Assembly: GCA_946999025.1 (NCBI GenBank)
Contig: CAMQBP010000126.1
Coordinates: 1 to 6,015 of the forward strand
Origin: an uncultured Prevotella sp.
GTDB taxonomy: Bacteria; Bacteroidota; Bacteroidia; Bacteroidales; Bacteroidaceae
Direction: 5' to 3'
DNA length: 6,015 nt
The notes under the pieces were generated by a model. The model was not told where the DNA came from. It did no database searches and saw only the letters and a program-made list of their open reading frames with translations. Positions within the stretch are counted from its first letter, which is position 1; each line of letters opens with the position of its first letter. Made by a program: the position numbers and the translations under genes. Below are positions 1 to 5,957 of the stretch, piece after piece.

Positions 1-20
1 TTTCTGTAAGAATACACTTG

Positions 21-1262
21 TCACTCTACCAGTTTCTCGCACAACCTGCGTTGCAAAACGCGGGCATCGAGGACAGACATCTCGCTGCTCATTACGGCAA
101 ATGCCAGGTCGTGTCCATTGCTTCCACGGCAATATCCCGCCAGCGAACTGATGCCATAAGGATGGGACAGGGTACCAGTCTTGGCGTGAATCTTGCCCCG
201 TGTCTTTGGTCCTGTCATCTCATGAGCCAACGAACCATCAACGCCAGCTATCGCCAAGTTCTGCATGAGCATGGCATGAATATTCTTATCCTGATAGCCA
301 TACACGAGAATCGCCGTCAACGCTTGGGGAGAAAGATGATTGTGGATACACAAACCACACCCATCGTGTACAACCAATGAGGTATCGGCCATGCCGAGAT
401 CTTCCCTTAAAAACTTTCTAAGATATTCTACCCCTGTAGCTGTTGGGGCGGCTTGCGTGTTAATACGGTTGCCAATGGTGTACAGCAGTGCGGTAGACTG
501 GGTGTTGGAACTGTTCTTCCACATGCGCTTAACAATGCGATGGATGGGAGTACCGTATCTGTAAATAACCTTTGAATCAGCAGGCATTGTACCCAACACC
601 ACCTGACTGTCAGCGAAAGTGATACCCTGAGTGCGCATCACACTCTTCAAACTCTTCATCACTCGAGGCGCACCTTTGTAAAACAAACCGTATCGACTGA
701 AAGATAAATCCCAAGGATACCAATGCTCTTCGCTTTTAACAGGTTCCTGTATCACAAGATCAACATAGATCTTGCCATTCACCTTGTTGATTCCTCTCTT
801 CTTTGCTGCCTGCCCAAATCGCACAAGCTCCTGTTCGTTGAGCTGTGGATCCAGGCTTCCCTTGAAGGTCAGGTCGCCCTGAAGGACACCATTAGACACC
901 TTTCCCCGCTGATACAAGCCTGTAATATAACGATAATCGCTGCCCAAAAGATGAATACCTGCCACGCCAGAAAGCAACTTCAAGCACGACGCCGAAGGCT
1001 GTGTCAAGGTCTCTTGGTAGCCATATACGGGCTTATCCGCAGTAAGGTCGTACACATGAAAGGCAAACTTACCCTGCACCCTGGGGTCTTGTGCGAATGC
1101 TGCCAACCGAGAACGCAGGCTATCGTCAATAGCTATATCGACTTGCTTTTCTTTTGTTTCTTTCCGATGCTTATCACCACAAGCCATGAACAGCAGCACG
1201 ATACCCATCAAAACCATCAACGAAGTTGGCGCAACCGCCATCTTTCTAAAGATTTTCCTCAT
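21..1262 (-). CDS. dacB: D-alanyl-D-alanine carboxypeptidase/endopeptidase, PBP4 family (peptidase S13), lipoprotein
   Basis: This penicillin-binding protein of the PBP4/DacB class cleaves the terminal D-Ala of peptidoglycan stem peptides and, in this family, also D-Ala-mDAP crosslinks, in the periplasm. All three active-site motifs are visible (numbering from the ATG at 1262, 413 aa): SxxK as S-C-L-K near 92-95, SxN as S-S-N near 251-253, and K-T-G near 361-363 in HAKTGTL. The family block G-V-D-G-S-L precedes KTG. The N-terminus has a basic patch (RKIFRK), a hydrophobic stretch, and Cys near 28 in F-M-A-C-G, which fits a slightly atypical lipobox, so a membrane-anchored lipoprotein is likely. 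A longer frame would start at TTG 1271. I prefer ATG 1262 because it keeps the basic n-region and because a -7 promoter element covers the TTG. At about 413 aa it is a little shorter than E. coli DacB. Family assignment is firm; substrate preference is not visible. Confidence 0.93.
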   Translation of the reverse strand: MRKIFRKMAVAPTSLMVLMGIVLLFMACGDKHRKETKEKQVDIAIDDSLRSRLAAFAQDPRVQGKFAFHVYDLTADKPVYGYQETLTQPSASCLKLLSGVAGIHLLGSDYRYITGLYQRGKVSNGVLQGDLTFKGSLDPQLNEQELVRFGQAAKKRGINKVNGKIYVDLVIQEPVKSEEHWYPWDLSFSRYGLFYKGAPRVMKSLKSVMRTQGITFADSQVVLGTMPADSKVIYRYGTPIHRIVKRMWKNSSNTQSTALLYTIGNRINTQAAPTATGVEYLRKFLREDLGMADTSLVVHDGCGLCIHNHLSPQALTAILVYGYQDKNIHAMLMQNLAIAGVDGSLAHEMTGPKTRGKIHAKTGTLSHPYGISSLAGYCRGSNGHDLAFAVMSSEMSVLDARVLQRRLCEKLVE

Positions 1263-1268
1263 AGACTG

Positions 1269-1276
1269 CAAAGGTA
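1269..1276 (-). promoter_or_regulatory. -7 promoter element (TACCTTTG) directly upstream of dacB
   Basis: On the minus strand TACCTTTG matches the Bacteroidetes -7 consensus TAnnTTTG. It ends 6 nt before the ATG at 1262, so transcription would begin at or almost at the start codon, giving a leaderless or very short-leader mRNA. No perfect -33 TTTG exists at 19-21 bp; the nearest partial match is GTTG at 17 bp spacing, inside the loop of the adjacent inverted repeat. The match is good for -7 and weak for -33. Confidence 0.45.
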
Positions 1277-1281
1277 ATCAT

Positions 1282-1315
1282 TTCTTTCCTAAACAACTTA
1301 TCACCAAGGAAAGAA
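1282..1315. repeat. Perfect 9 bp inverted repeat between the CBM9-like gene and dacB
   Basis: Arms TTCTTTCCT (1282-1290) and AGGAAAGAA (1307-1315) are perfectly complementary around a 16 nt loop. The element fills much of the 75 bp gap downstream of the CBM9-like stop and spans the place where the -33 box of the dacB promoter should lie. No T-tract follows on the minus strand, so it is not a standard intrinsic terminator. It could be an operator, an mRNA 3'-end stabilising hairpin for the upstream operon, or chance. Confidence 0.45.
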
Positions 1316-1337
1316 TGAAAACCGCCCAGGTACTCAT

Positions 1338-1991
1338 CTACTCAAACGTGATTTCACCGAAGAAATCGGGACGATGGAAATCAGGTTTCTCGATGTTGAT
1401 TGGGCTCCACGACAGGAAATGCGGTTTCTTCAAGGCGTCACCACACTTGTAAAAGTTGGCACGGATGGTCTTCCCACTCAAGGATTTGATGTCATGCATG
1501 AAGAAAGTCTTGAGCGGTATGATGAAAGCCATCTGCCAATCATAAGGCCCTTTGAGTTCTTCAAAAGGTCGACGACCAAGCGATGACCAGCGGTCAACCT
1601 GGTCTAATACCGCCTGAGGCGCCAACGTTCTGCCTTCTCTTCCTTTGCCACATCCTACCAAGATGGTTCCTCCACAATTGCATTCTATATTATAATAGGT
1701 GCCATCATCGGCAGGTTGTGAGAAAAACTCGCAACAAGAATCTTCCCACACGCGCCCATTATCATGAGGAGCCACTGCGCGAATGGAGTCCTCTTTCACA
1801 CGATAATGCAAGAAGATAGCACGGTCACTATAAGCAATCCGAAAGACTACCTGTGGCGTATAGGGATATTTCTCGGCCCAGTTGGCATGATCAATGACAT
1901 GATATTCTACCCCCTCCTCATCCATCATAGAAGGAATGATGGCTGCGGCATAAGGATGCTGTTTGAGTTTTTTTACTGTTAGTTTTTCCAT
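1338..1991 (-). CDS. CBM9-like (carbohydrate-binding family 9-like) protein
   Basis: This 217 aa protein matches the stand-alone CBM9-like family that is common in Bacteroidetes. Visible family features are the block V-W-E-D-S-C-C-E-F-F at about 81-90, the following YYNIECNCGGTI strand region at about 98-109, and a C-terminal LSWSPI motif near 195, before a final strand ending GEITFE. No signal peptide or membrane segment is seen at the N-terminus (MEKLTVKKLKQHP), so it is probably cytoplasmic, which is odd for a presumed glycan-binding fold. Related CBM9 modules bind sugar ends in xylanases, but the function of these single-domain homologues is not established to my knowledge. It starts 7 bp after the stop of the NahK-like kinase gene, so the two are almost surely co-transcribed. 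The ATG is well placed and the length is normal for the family. Confidence 0.85.
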   Translation of the reverse strand: MEKLTVKKLKQHPYAAAIIPSMMDEEGVEYHVIDHANWAEKYPYTPQVVFRIAYSDRAIFLHYRVKEDSIRAVAPHDNGRVWEDSCCEFFSQPADDGTYYNIECNCGGTILVGCGKGREGRTLAPQAVLDQVDRWSSLGRRPFEELKGPYDWQMAFIIPLKTFFMHDIKSLSGKTIRANFYKCGDALKKPHFLSWSPINIEKPDFHRPDFFGEITFE

Positions 1992-1998
1992 GACAGAT

Positions 1999-3096
1999 TT
2001 ATTGATTCAGACAAGTACGGATGAAGGACAGCATTTCGGGTTCATGAGCGCAAACACGACGGAACAAACACAACTGATTCTGCGTGCGCACCAAATTATG
2101 TTTGTCGTAGTTGATCTTATAATAGGTATCACCATTGATGTAATCGGCCAGAAACCTCACGCACTGCATGTACGGGAAAAGCTTGGCGGCATACGGCAGA
2201 TTCTCTATTTCGATGGGTTCCAAGAAGCGTTGAGCCGACTCAAGATAGCCCCTCGTGAACGCCTCGAAGATGTCCATCCGGAAGTCTATCTGGTCAAATT
2301 CTTTTGAATCTTCGGCTACGGTATTGGCACCTGTGCGCAGGAAATCGCCGTAATCGGAGAACACGAAGCTGGGCATCACCGTATCCAAATCGATGACACA
2401 CAGCACCTTTCCATCCTGGTCGAACATCATGTTGTTCACCTTGGTGTCACAATGACAGATGCGTTTCTTCAATTTTCCCTCGCGATACAAGCGTTCGGCC
2501 TTGCACATCTCCTCGGCATACTCATCCAGTTCGTCCAAGATGGGCTGCACCTCTGCCACTCTTCCCACCTTATCTTCGGCTACGGCTTCGCGCAATTGGC
2601 GCATGCGCAGCTCCATGTTGTGGAAATCGGGAATAGTTTCGCCCAACTGTTCAGGCACGTCCACCAGCATCGACTCGAAGTTTCCAAAGGCCTTTCCGGC
2701 ATGATAAGAGTATTCAGGATTGACGGTTTCATAGGTTTTGGCATCAGGAATGAACAAAGAGAGCCGCCAATACTGCCCTTCATCATCCTTGTAATAAGTC
2801 TTTCCTTCAGCCGTTTGGACAAATCGCAGCACCTTTCTGTCCAAGTCGTCCTCACCCTTTTCTTCCAGTTTTTGGCGGATATGCGCCGTCACCACCTCTA
2901 TGTTGCGCTGCAACAGGTCTACATCCGTAAAGATGGCATCGTTGATGCGTTGCAACACATAGTCAGGAGTGTCCTGATTTTGTGTCACCACTCGATACGT
3001 ATCGTTAATCAGACCATTGCCCAAAGGCAATATGCGGTCTACCGTCCCCACGGTTTCAAAGTGAGAAACAATCTGTTTAAGTTGTTCATTTTCCAT
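1999..3096 (-). CDS. nahK: NahK-like sugar kinase (N-acetylhexosamine 1-kinase type, aminoglycoside phosphotransferase superfamily)
   Basis: This 365 aa cytoplasmic kinase has the APH/choline-kinase fold signature. A phosphate-loop-like segment LPLGNGLINDTYRV lies at about 23-36, and an ATP-lobe strand YVLQRIN at about 45-51. The catalytic motif HCDTKVNN is at about 214-221 (H-x-D-x-x-x-x-N, with D216 the likely base) and the Mg-binding IDLDT at about 234-238. The HCDTKVNN...IDLDTVMP pattern is characteristic of NahK, which phosphorylates GlcNAc/GalNAc at C1 in the lacto-N-biose/mucin-glycan pathway. In Bacteroidetes such proteins are often called only 'aminoglycoside phosphotransferase family' or, misleadingly, 'mucin desulfatase'. 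Length fits the family. The frame extends upstream to a TTG at 3147, but the first ATG is 3096 and conserved-looking sequence begins just after it. It is first in an operon with the CBM9-like gene, behind the promoter at 3190-3220, with a leader of roughly 90 nt. The exact sugar substrate is inference. Confidence 0.8.
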   Translation of the reverse strand: MENEQLKQIVSHFETVGTVDRILPLGNGLINDTYRVVTQNQDTPDYVLQRINDAIFTDVDLLQRNIEVVTAHIRQKLEEKGEDDLDRKVLRFVQTAEGKTYYKDDEGQYWRLSLFIPDAKTYETVNPEYSYHAGKAFGNFESMLVDVPEQLGETIPDFHNMELRMRQLREAVAEDKVGRVAEVQPILDELDEYAEEMCKAERLYREGKLKKRICHCDTKVNNMMFDQDGKVLCVIDLDTVMPSFVFSDYGDFLRTGANTVAEDSKEFDQIDFRMDIFEAFTRGYLESAQRFLEPIEIENLPYAAKLFPYMQCVRFLADYINGDTYYKINYDKHNLVRTQNQLCLFRRVCAHEPEMLSFIRTCLNQ

Positions 3097-3189
3097 GCAT
3101 CTTGTTGTTTGAGCGTTGATTTTTTCAATAGATACGGCACATTCCAAGACCGTTCCATTGTCTCCTGTTCATGATCGTAATAGATACCG

Positions 3190-3220
3190 CAAAAATAAAG
3201 AATTATTCTCAAACGACAAA
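3190..3220 (-). promoter_or_regulatory. Bacteroidetes sigma-ABfr-type promoter for the nahK operon
   Basis: Read on the minus strand, TTTG (3217-3220) and TATTTTTG (3190-3197) match the -33 and -7 consensus TTTG/TAnnTTTG exactly, with exactly 19 bp between them. Transcription should start near 3183-3186, about 90 nt before the ATG at 3096. The promoter begins 10 bp downstream of the MATE stop codon, so the kinase operon can be expressed independently of the transporter. No convincing terminator separates them; the short AGAAT/ATTCT repeat in the spacer is too small. Confidence 0.75.
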
Positions 3221-3229
3221 ATGCGATGG

Positions 3230-4618
3230 CTAAGAAGATGCTTGTTGCATCTTATGGAGCCACTTGCCGCTGAACAATCGGTACAAGAAGATACAACCCC
3301 GGAAGGCCAATTCAATGGCCATGGCTGTCCAAACGCCCGCCAGTCCATACTGAGGAGCCAGCATGGCGGCCAAGGTAAGGCGCACGCACCACATGGACAG
3401 CAGGTTCATCAAGGCCGGTTTCAGGGTATCACCAGCCCCAACGCACACACTGTAAACAACGATGGCAGCGGCGAAGAAGGGTTCGGCGAAGGCTTCGATG
3501 CGCAGGCTCTGGATGCCCAGCACGCGGATTTCCTCTACCGGTGTGAGCACACCAATCATCTCCGGAGCGAAGATGTACATCAGTATACCCATGAAAGCCA
3601 TGACGCCCATGCCCAGCCACACCGTCATGTGGGCGAAGCTCTTGCAGATGTCATAGCGCCTGGCACCCGCACTCTGCCCCACCAACGTGGTTGCTGCCTC
3701 ACCGATACCATATCCCGGCATGTAGCAAAGGCTCTCGGCGGTGATGGCGAAAGTATTGGCGGCGATGGACACCTTACCCAAAGGTGCCACGATGATAATG
3801 CTGACAATCTGCGCCCCACTCATCAAAATGGATTGGGCAGCCATAGGCGCACCTATCTTCAAGGCGTTCGTGACGTAGTTTGACATCCATCTGAAAGGAC
3901 CCTCATCTTGCTTCAAAGCCAAAATCTTGTTGCGGAAGATGGCGAAGTAAGCCTGCATCACCGAACCTATGAGATAGGCAGTTGCGGTTCCAAAAGCCGC
4001 TCCCAACACCCCTAAATGCAAGATGTAGATGAAAAAATAATTAAAGCACACGTCCATGATGCACATGCCCACACTCATCATACTGGGTATTTGCATGTTG
4101 CCCGAGCATTTGAGCATGGCGCCTGTGAGGTTGGCCAGTTGGATGAAAGGCATGGCCAAGGCAAACACCAGGAAGTAGAGCGAGGCATCGTGTGCGATGT
4201 CTTCCGTTCCGCCCAACCAATAAGGCAATGGCTGATAAATAAACAGTGCAATGATCGCAATAACCACACTTAACAGAAGACAACAGATGAGTCCATGCCT
4301 GAACACTTGTCGTGCTTTCACAAAGTCGTTGGCTCCGATGAAATGGGCTACCTGCACGGAGAAGCCCATGGATGCCGAAGCGGTGATGCTGCCCAACAAC
4401 CAGGTAGTACTTTCGACCAAACCAATTGATGCTGACGGATTGGTTCCCAAATGTCCCACCATCGATGCGTCGATGAAGAACATCAGTACGGTGGTGATTT
4501 GGGCAAGAATAGACGGAATACTCAACTGTACTATCAAGTTGAGTTTCTCACCATTCGTCATGCTCCTACCCTCACGAATGCTGGCCAGCAGTGCATCTGT
4601 CTTGGTTGTTGAAAACAT
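3230..4618 (-). CDS. MATE-family multidrug/toxin efflux transporter
   Basis: This inner-membrane cation-coupled antiporter of the MATE superfamily is 462 aa from the ATG at 4618, the usual size, with about 12 hydrophobic segments in two homologous halves. The first half opens with LIVQLSIPSILAQI followed by FFIDASMVGHLG, the typical TM1 Pro and D-x-x-M-V-G-x-L-G pattern. The second half opens with ALKIGAPMAAQSIL and carries GIGEAATTLVGQSAGA, the family's G-x-x-x-A-x-x-x-x-G-Q-x-x-G-A motif. An in-frame extension to an ATG at 4900 would add 94 residues, but 66 of these are three copies of a 22-residue repeat encoded by the adjacent DNA repeat array and look nothing like a MATE N-terminus. The start at 4618 (MFSTTKTD) is preferred; 4561 (MTNGEKL) is a fallback. 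The substrate cannot be told from sequence. Confidence 0.93.
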   Translation of the reverse strand: MFSTTKTDALLASIREGRSMTNGEKLNLIVQLSIPSILAQITTVLMFFIDASMVGHLGTNPSASIGLVESTTWLLGSITASASMGFSVQVAHFIGANDFVKARQVFRHGLICCLLLSVVIAIIALFIYQPLPYWLGGTEDIAHDASLYFLVFALAMPFIQLANLTGAMLKCSGNMQIPSMMSVGMCIMDVCFNYFFIYILHLGVLGAAFGTATAYLIGSVMQAYFAIFRNKILALKQDEGPFRWMSNYVTNALKIGAPMAAQSILMSGAQIVSIIIVAPLGKVSIAANTFAITAESLCYMPGYGIGEAATTLVGQSAGARRYDICKSFAHMTVWLGMGVMAFMGILMYIFAPEMIGVLTPVEEIRVLGIQSLRIEAFAEPFFAAAIVVYSVCVGAGDTLKPALMNLLSMWCVRLTLAAMLAPQYGLAGVWTAMAIELAFRGCIFLYRLFSGKWLHKMQQASS

Positions 4619-4639
4619 CTCGTTTAATTCTGTGATACA

Positions 4640-4837
4640 GATAGCGCCAGCCGAAGACAAGGAAGGTTTACTTACTTTGTTGAGGCGCAGCCTATCTGTT
4701 GCAAAGATAGCGCAAGCCGAAGACAAAGAAAGTTTACTTGCTTTGTTGAGGCGAAGCCTATCTTCTGCAAAGATAGCGCAAGCCGAGTGCAAAGAAAGTT
4801 TACCTGCTTTGTTGAGGCGCAGCCTATCTTTTGCAAA
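4640..4837. repeat. Three tandem copies of a 66 bp hairpin-forming repeat upstream of the MATE gene
   Basis: Units at 4640-4705, 4706-4771 and 4772-4837 begin GATAGCGC on the plus strand and end CTATC-TNTTGCAAA or similar; I see only a handful of mismatches between units. Each unit is nearly self-complementary: GATAG pairs with CTATC, GCC with GGC, and a central CAAAG-AAAGT arm with ACTTGCTTTG. Because 66 bp equals 22 codons, both strands stay open through the array, which creates spurious ORFs on each strand. Read on the minus strand, the unit ends carry TATCTTTGCA (4702-4709, 4768-4775) or TACCTTTGCA (4834-4841), each matching the -7 promoter element TAnnTTTG, but without a TTTG at correct spacing (the nearest TTTG is 14 bp away). 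The array occupies the region where the MATE promoter and leader should lie. I have an unverified impression that this type of repeat recurs in Prevotella genomes. Confidence 0.9.
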
Positions 4838-4841
4838 GGTA

Positions 4842-5428
4842 CGGATTATAATTTGTTTTGGGTGAGATTTTTCAGAATATCCTTTACGATTATGCCCCAT
4901 ATATCAACACATCGCCCAGCGAGGCGGAACGTGATAAACCACACCCCCACGTTGTTCGATAAAATGACAATAAAAAGGAACGTAAGAATGTGAAATCTAG
5001 AAAAAATCAATAGGCTTATGGTAGGCAAGCGGTCAACATTTTCGGTAATAAAACTTCATTTTTGAAGCAAAATCATTCGTTTCATCCAATTAGTAGGGTC
5101 ACTTTGCTGCGCAATAGGTACCAGATTGCAGTGTAAAAGCATGCTTATTGAGTCTCAAGAGCAATGCTTTTGTGCATAAGGGCAGCGAAAACTTATTGAA
5201 TAGTCCACTAATAATCCTCAATTTACTGACATTCAACAATTTACAAAACTATCTTATTTTTGGCGTATTTTCGACCAGGCCAGAGGTTGATGATTTAGAA
5301 GCAAATTATAGAAGGCTTGTTGTCAAGAATATTTCCACTATTCATCATTCTTTTCTGGTGCCATTGCCCGTTCAACCACAACGGCGCAGGGTGCATCAGC
5401 AAACGAGCAGATGGAGAAAACAAGACAT
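4842..5428. other. Gene-free stretch with no supported coding sequence
   Basis: About 590 bp between the 66 bp repeats and the terminator at 5429. The only notable structure is the hairpin at 5135-5171. A 60-codon minus-strand frame (4846-5028) begins at TTG, ends inside the repeat-adjacent sequence, and merely looks hydrophobic because the DNA is AT-rich. A 113-codon plus-strand frame (5148-5489) begins at TTG and runs through the opposite-strand terminator. Neither matches a family I know. The local AT-richness and lack of organised frames suggest decayed or regulatory DNA, possibly a remnant of a mobile element, but I see no terminal repeats to support that. Confidence 0.5.
5135..5171. other. 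Long near-palindromic hairpin, possible bidirectional terminator
   Basis: AAAAGCAT (5135-5142) and ATGCTTTT (5164-5171) are perfectly complementary. Inside them GCT pairs with AGC, and TTGA with TCAA around a GTC loop, leaving only small internal bulges. The A-run before and T-run after the stem make it U-rich at the 3' side in either orientation, the form of a weak bidirectional intrinsic terminator. No gene ends next to it, so it could instead mark the end of a decayed element. Confidence 0.55.
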
Positions 5429-5461
5429 AAAAAAAGCGATTCACCTCTTCAGTGTAATCGC
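5429..5461 (-). terminator. Rho-independent terminator of the candidate ncRNA
   Basis: On the minus strand, GCGATT (5461-5456) pairs with AATCGC (5441-5436); after a bulged A, CAC pairs with GTG around the loop TGAAGAG. The stem is followed at once by seven T residues (5435-5429). This is a textbook intrinsic terminator for leftward transcription. No coding sequence ends just before it, so it must serve a non-coding transcript or long leader arriving from the right. Confidence 0.85.
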
Positions 5462-5522
5462 TCCTTGTCATATTGCTTTCTTTCTATAATCTCTCAAAAA
5501 GGGAAGTATTTTTGTTTCTCTC

Positions 5523-5560
5523 ACGCCCCTCCCCCGGCGTAGCCAGTGCAGCACTTGGCT
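5523..5560 (-). other. Pair of GC-rich hairpins in the 3' domain of the candidate ncRNA
   Basis: In an otherwise AT-rich region, AGCC-A-AGTG pairs with CACT-GGCT around a CTG loop (5541-5560, one bulged A). Immediately after it ACGCC pairs with GGCGT around a GGGGGAGG loop (5523-5540). The abrupt local change in base composition together with two back-to-back stems suggests a folded RNA domain with an exposed G-rich loop. Positions are read on the minus strand. Confidence 0.5.
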
Positions 5561-5567
5561 GCGACTA

Positions 5568-5901
5568 GGCTTTTCATCCAATCCTAAACAATCTTTTACC
5601 TAACCTTCTCCAACGCTTATCATGTGGTTGGAGCCTTTTACTATTGAAGATTTCTCCTTACTAACAACCTTAAACTTTACCTTAACTAAACCTATTTTCG
5701 TCTATCCTAAAACACTTTTACCTTGACTAAACCTATCTTCTGTCTATCCTAAATCTTATTTACCTTGACTAATACCTCTTCTGTGTCTATCCTAAAATCT
5801 TTTACCTTAACCAATACCTCTTCGATGTTATCCTGTGTCAAACCTTCTCTTTACCGACTAATACCTGATATCTTCATCTTTTACCTTTGGTTCTAATACC
5901 T
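5568..5901 (-). repeat. Degenerate 41-47 bp tandem repeats inside the candidate ncRNA
   Basis: Minus-strand units begin AGGTATTAG or AGGTTTAG, continue with an AAGGTAAAAG-like block, then TTTAGGATAGAC. Unit 5' ends lie at about 5901, 5866, 5819, 5777, 5734 and 5693, with a shorter, diverged copy from 5606. Spacings are 35, 47, 42, 43 and 41 bp. The three central units (5819-5694) are the most alike. Period lengths are not multiples of three and the units contain TAG and TAA, so this is not a coding repeat. It is not a CRISPR array, because there are no constant repeats with unique spacers. Confidence 0.8.
5608..5633. other. 7 bp perfect hairpin interrupting the tandem repeats
   Basis: CTCCAAC (5608-5614) and GTTGGAG (5627-5633) are perfectly complementary with a 12 nt loop. 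The hairpin sits between the sixth and seventh repeat units. On the plus strand it is followed by CCTTTTA, so a weak terminator for rightward transcription is an alternative reading; on the minus strand it is flanked by purine-rich sequence and is more likely a structural stem of the RNA. Confidence 0.5.
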
Positions 5902-5957
5902 ATGATATCTCTCAAATTTTCAATTGAATCAATTTGTTTTCGAACGTCTCCCGACAT
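5874..5957 (-). CDS. Possible 27-residue leader peptide at the 5' end of the candidate ncRNA
   Basis: An ATG at 5957 opens a frame of 27 codons ending in TGA at 5874-5876. The peptide starts MSGDVRKQIDSIENL and is rich in charged residues. The start lies about 17 nt downstream of the predicted transcription start; the preceding AAAAAGG is too close to act as a normal ribosome site. An overlapping 19-codon frame starts a few bases earlier. I know no homologue. It may be chance, or a translated leader controlling the downstream RNA. Confidence 0.15.
   Translation of the reverse strand: MSGDVRKQIDSIENLRDIIGIRTKGKR

Noticed and set aside
723..1277. 184-codon plus-strand open frame
   Set aside because: Antisense to dacB, which has all three PBP motifs; no family features in the shadow.
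2452..3174. 240-codon plus-strand open frame
   Set aside because: It is the antisense shadow of the NahK-like kinase gene, whose motifs and length are clear.
3196..3212. AGAAT/ATTCT short repeat as a terminator after the MATE gene
   Set aside because: Only 5 bp arms with a 1 nt gap, AT-rich, and it lies within the nahK promoter spacer.
3116..3883. 255-codon plus-strand open frame
   Set aside because: It lies antisense to the well-supported MATE gene, is rich in His/Gln/Arg as expected of a complementary-frame shadow, and shows no known motifs.
4846..5028. 60-codon minus-strand hydrophobic frame resembling a small membrane protein
   Set aside because: Starts at TTG with no promoter match or ribosome site, and the hydrophobicity is explained by AT-rich DNA. 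Kept out of the gene list.
5256..5266. Plus-strand TATTTTTG near the middle of the gene-free stretch as a -7 promoter element
   Set aside because: No -33 box at suitable spacing; it is likely chance in AT-rich DNA.
5507..5514. Plus-strand TATTTTTG as a -7 promoter element
   Set aside because: No TTTG or near match at 19-21 bp upstream, and no gene downstream on that strand.
5568..5901. Possible CRISPR array
   Set aside because: Units are degenerate along their whole length, vary from 35 to 47 bp, and lack constant repeats with distinct spacers; no cas genes are present.
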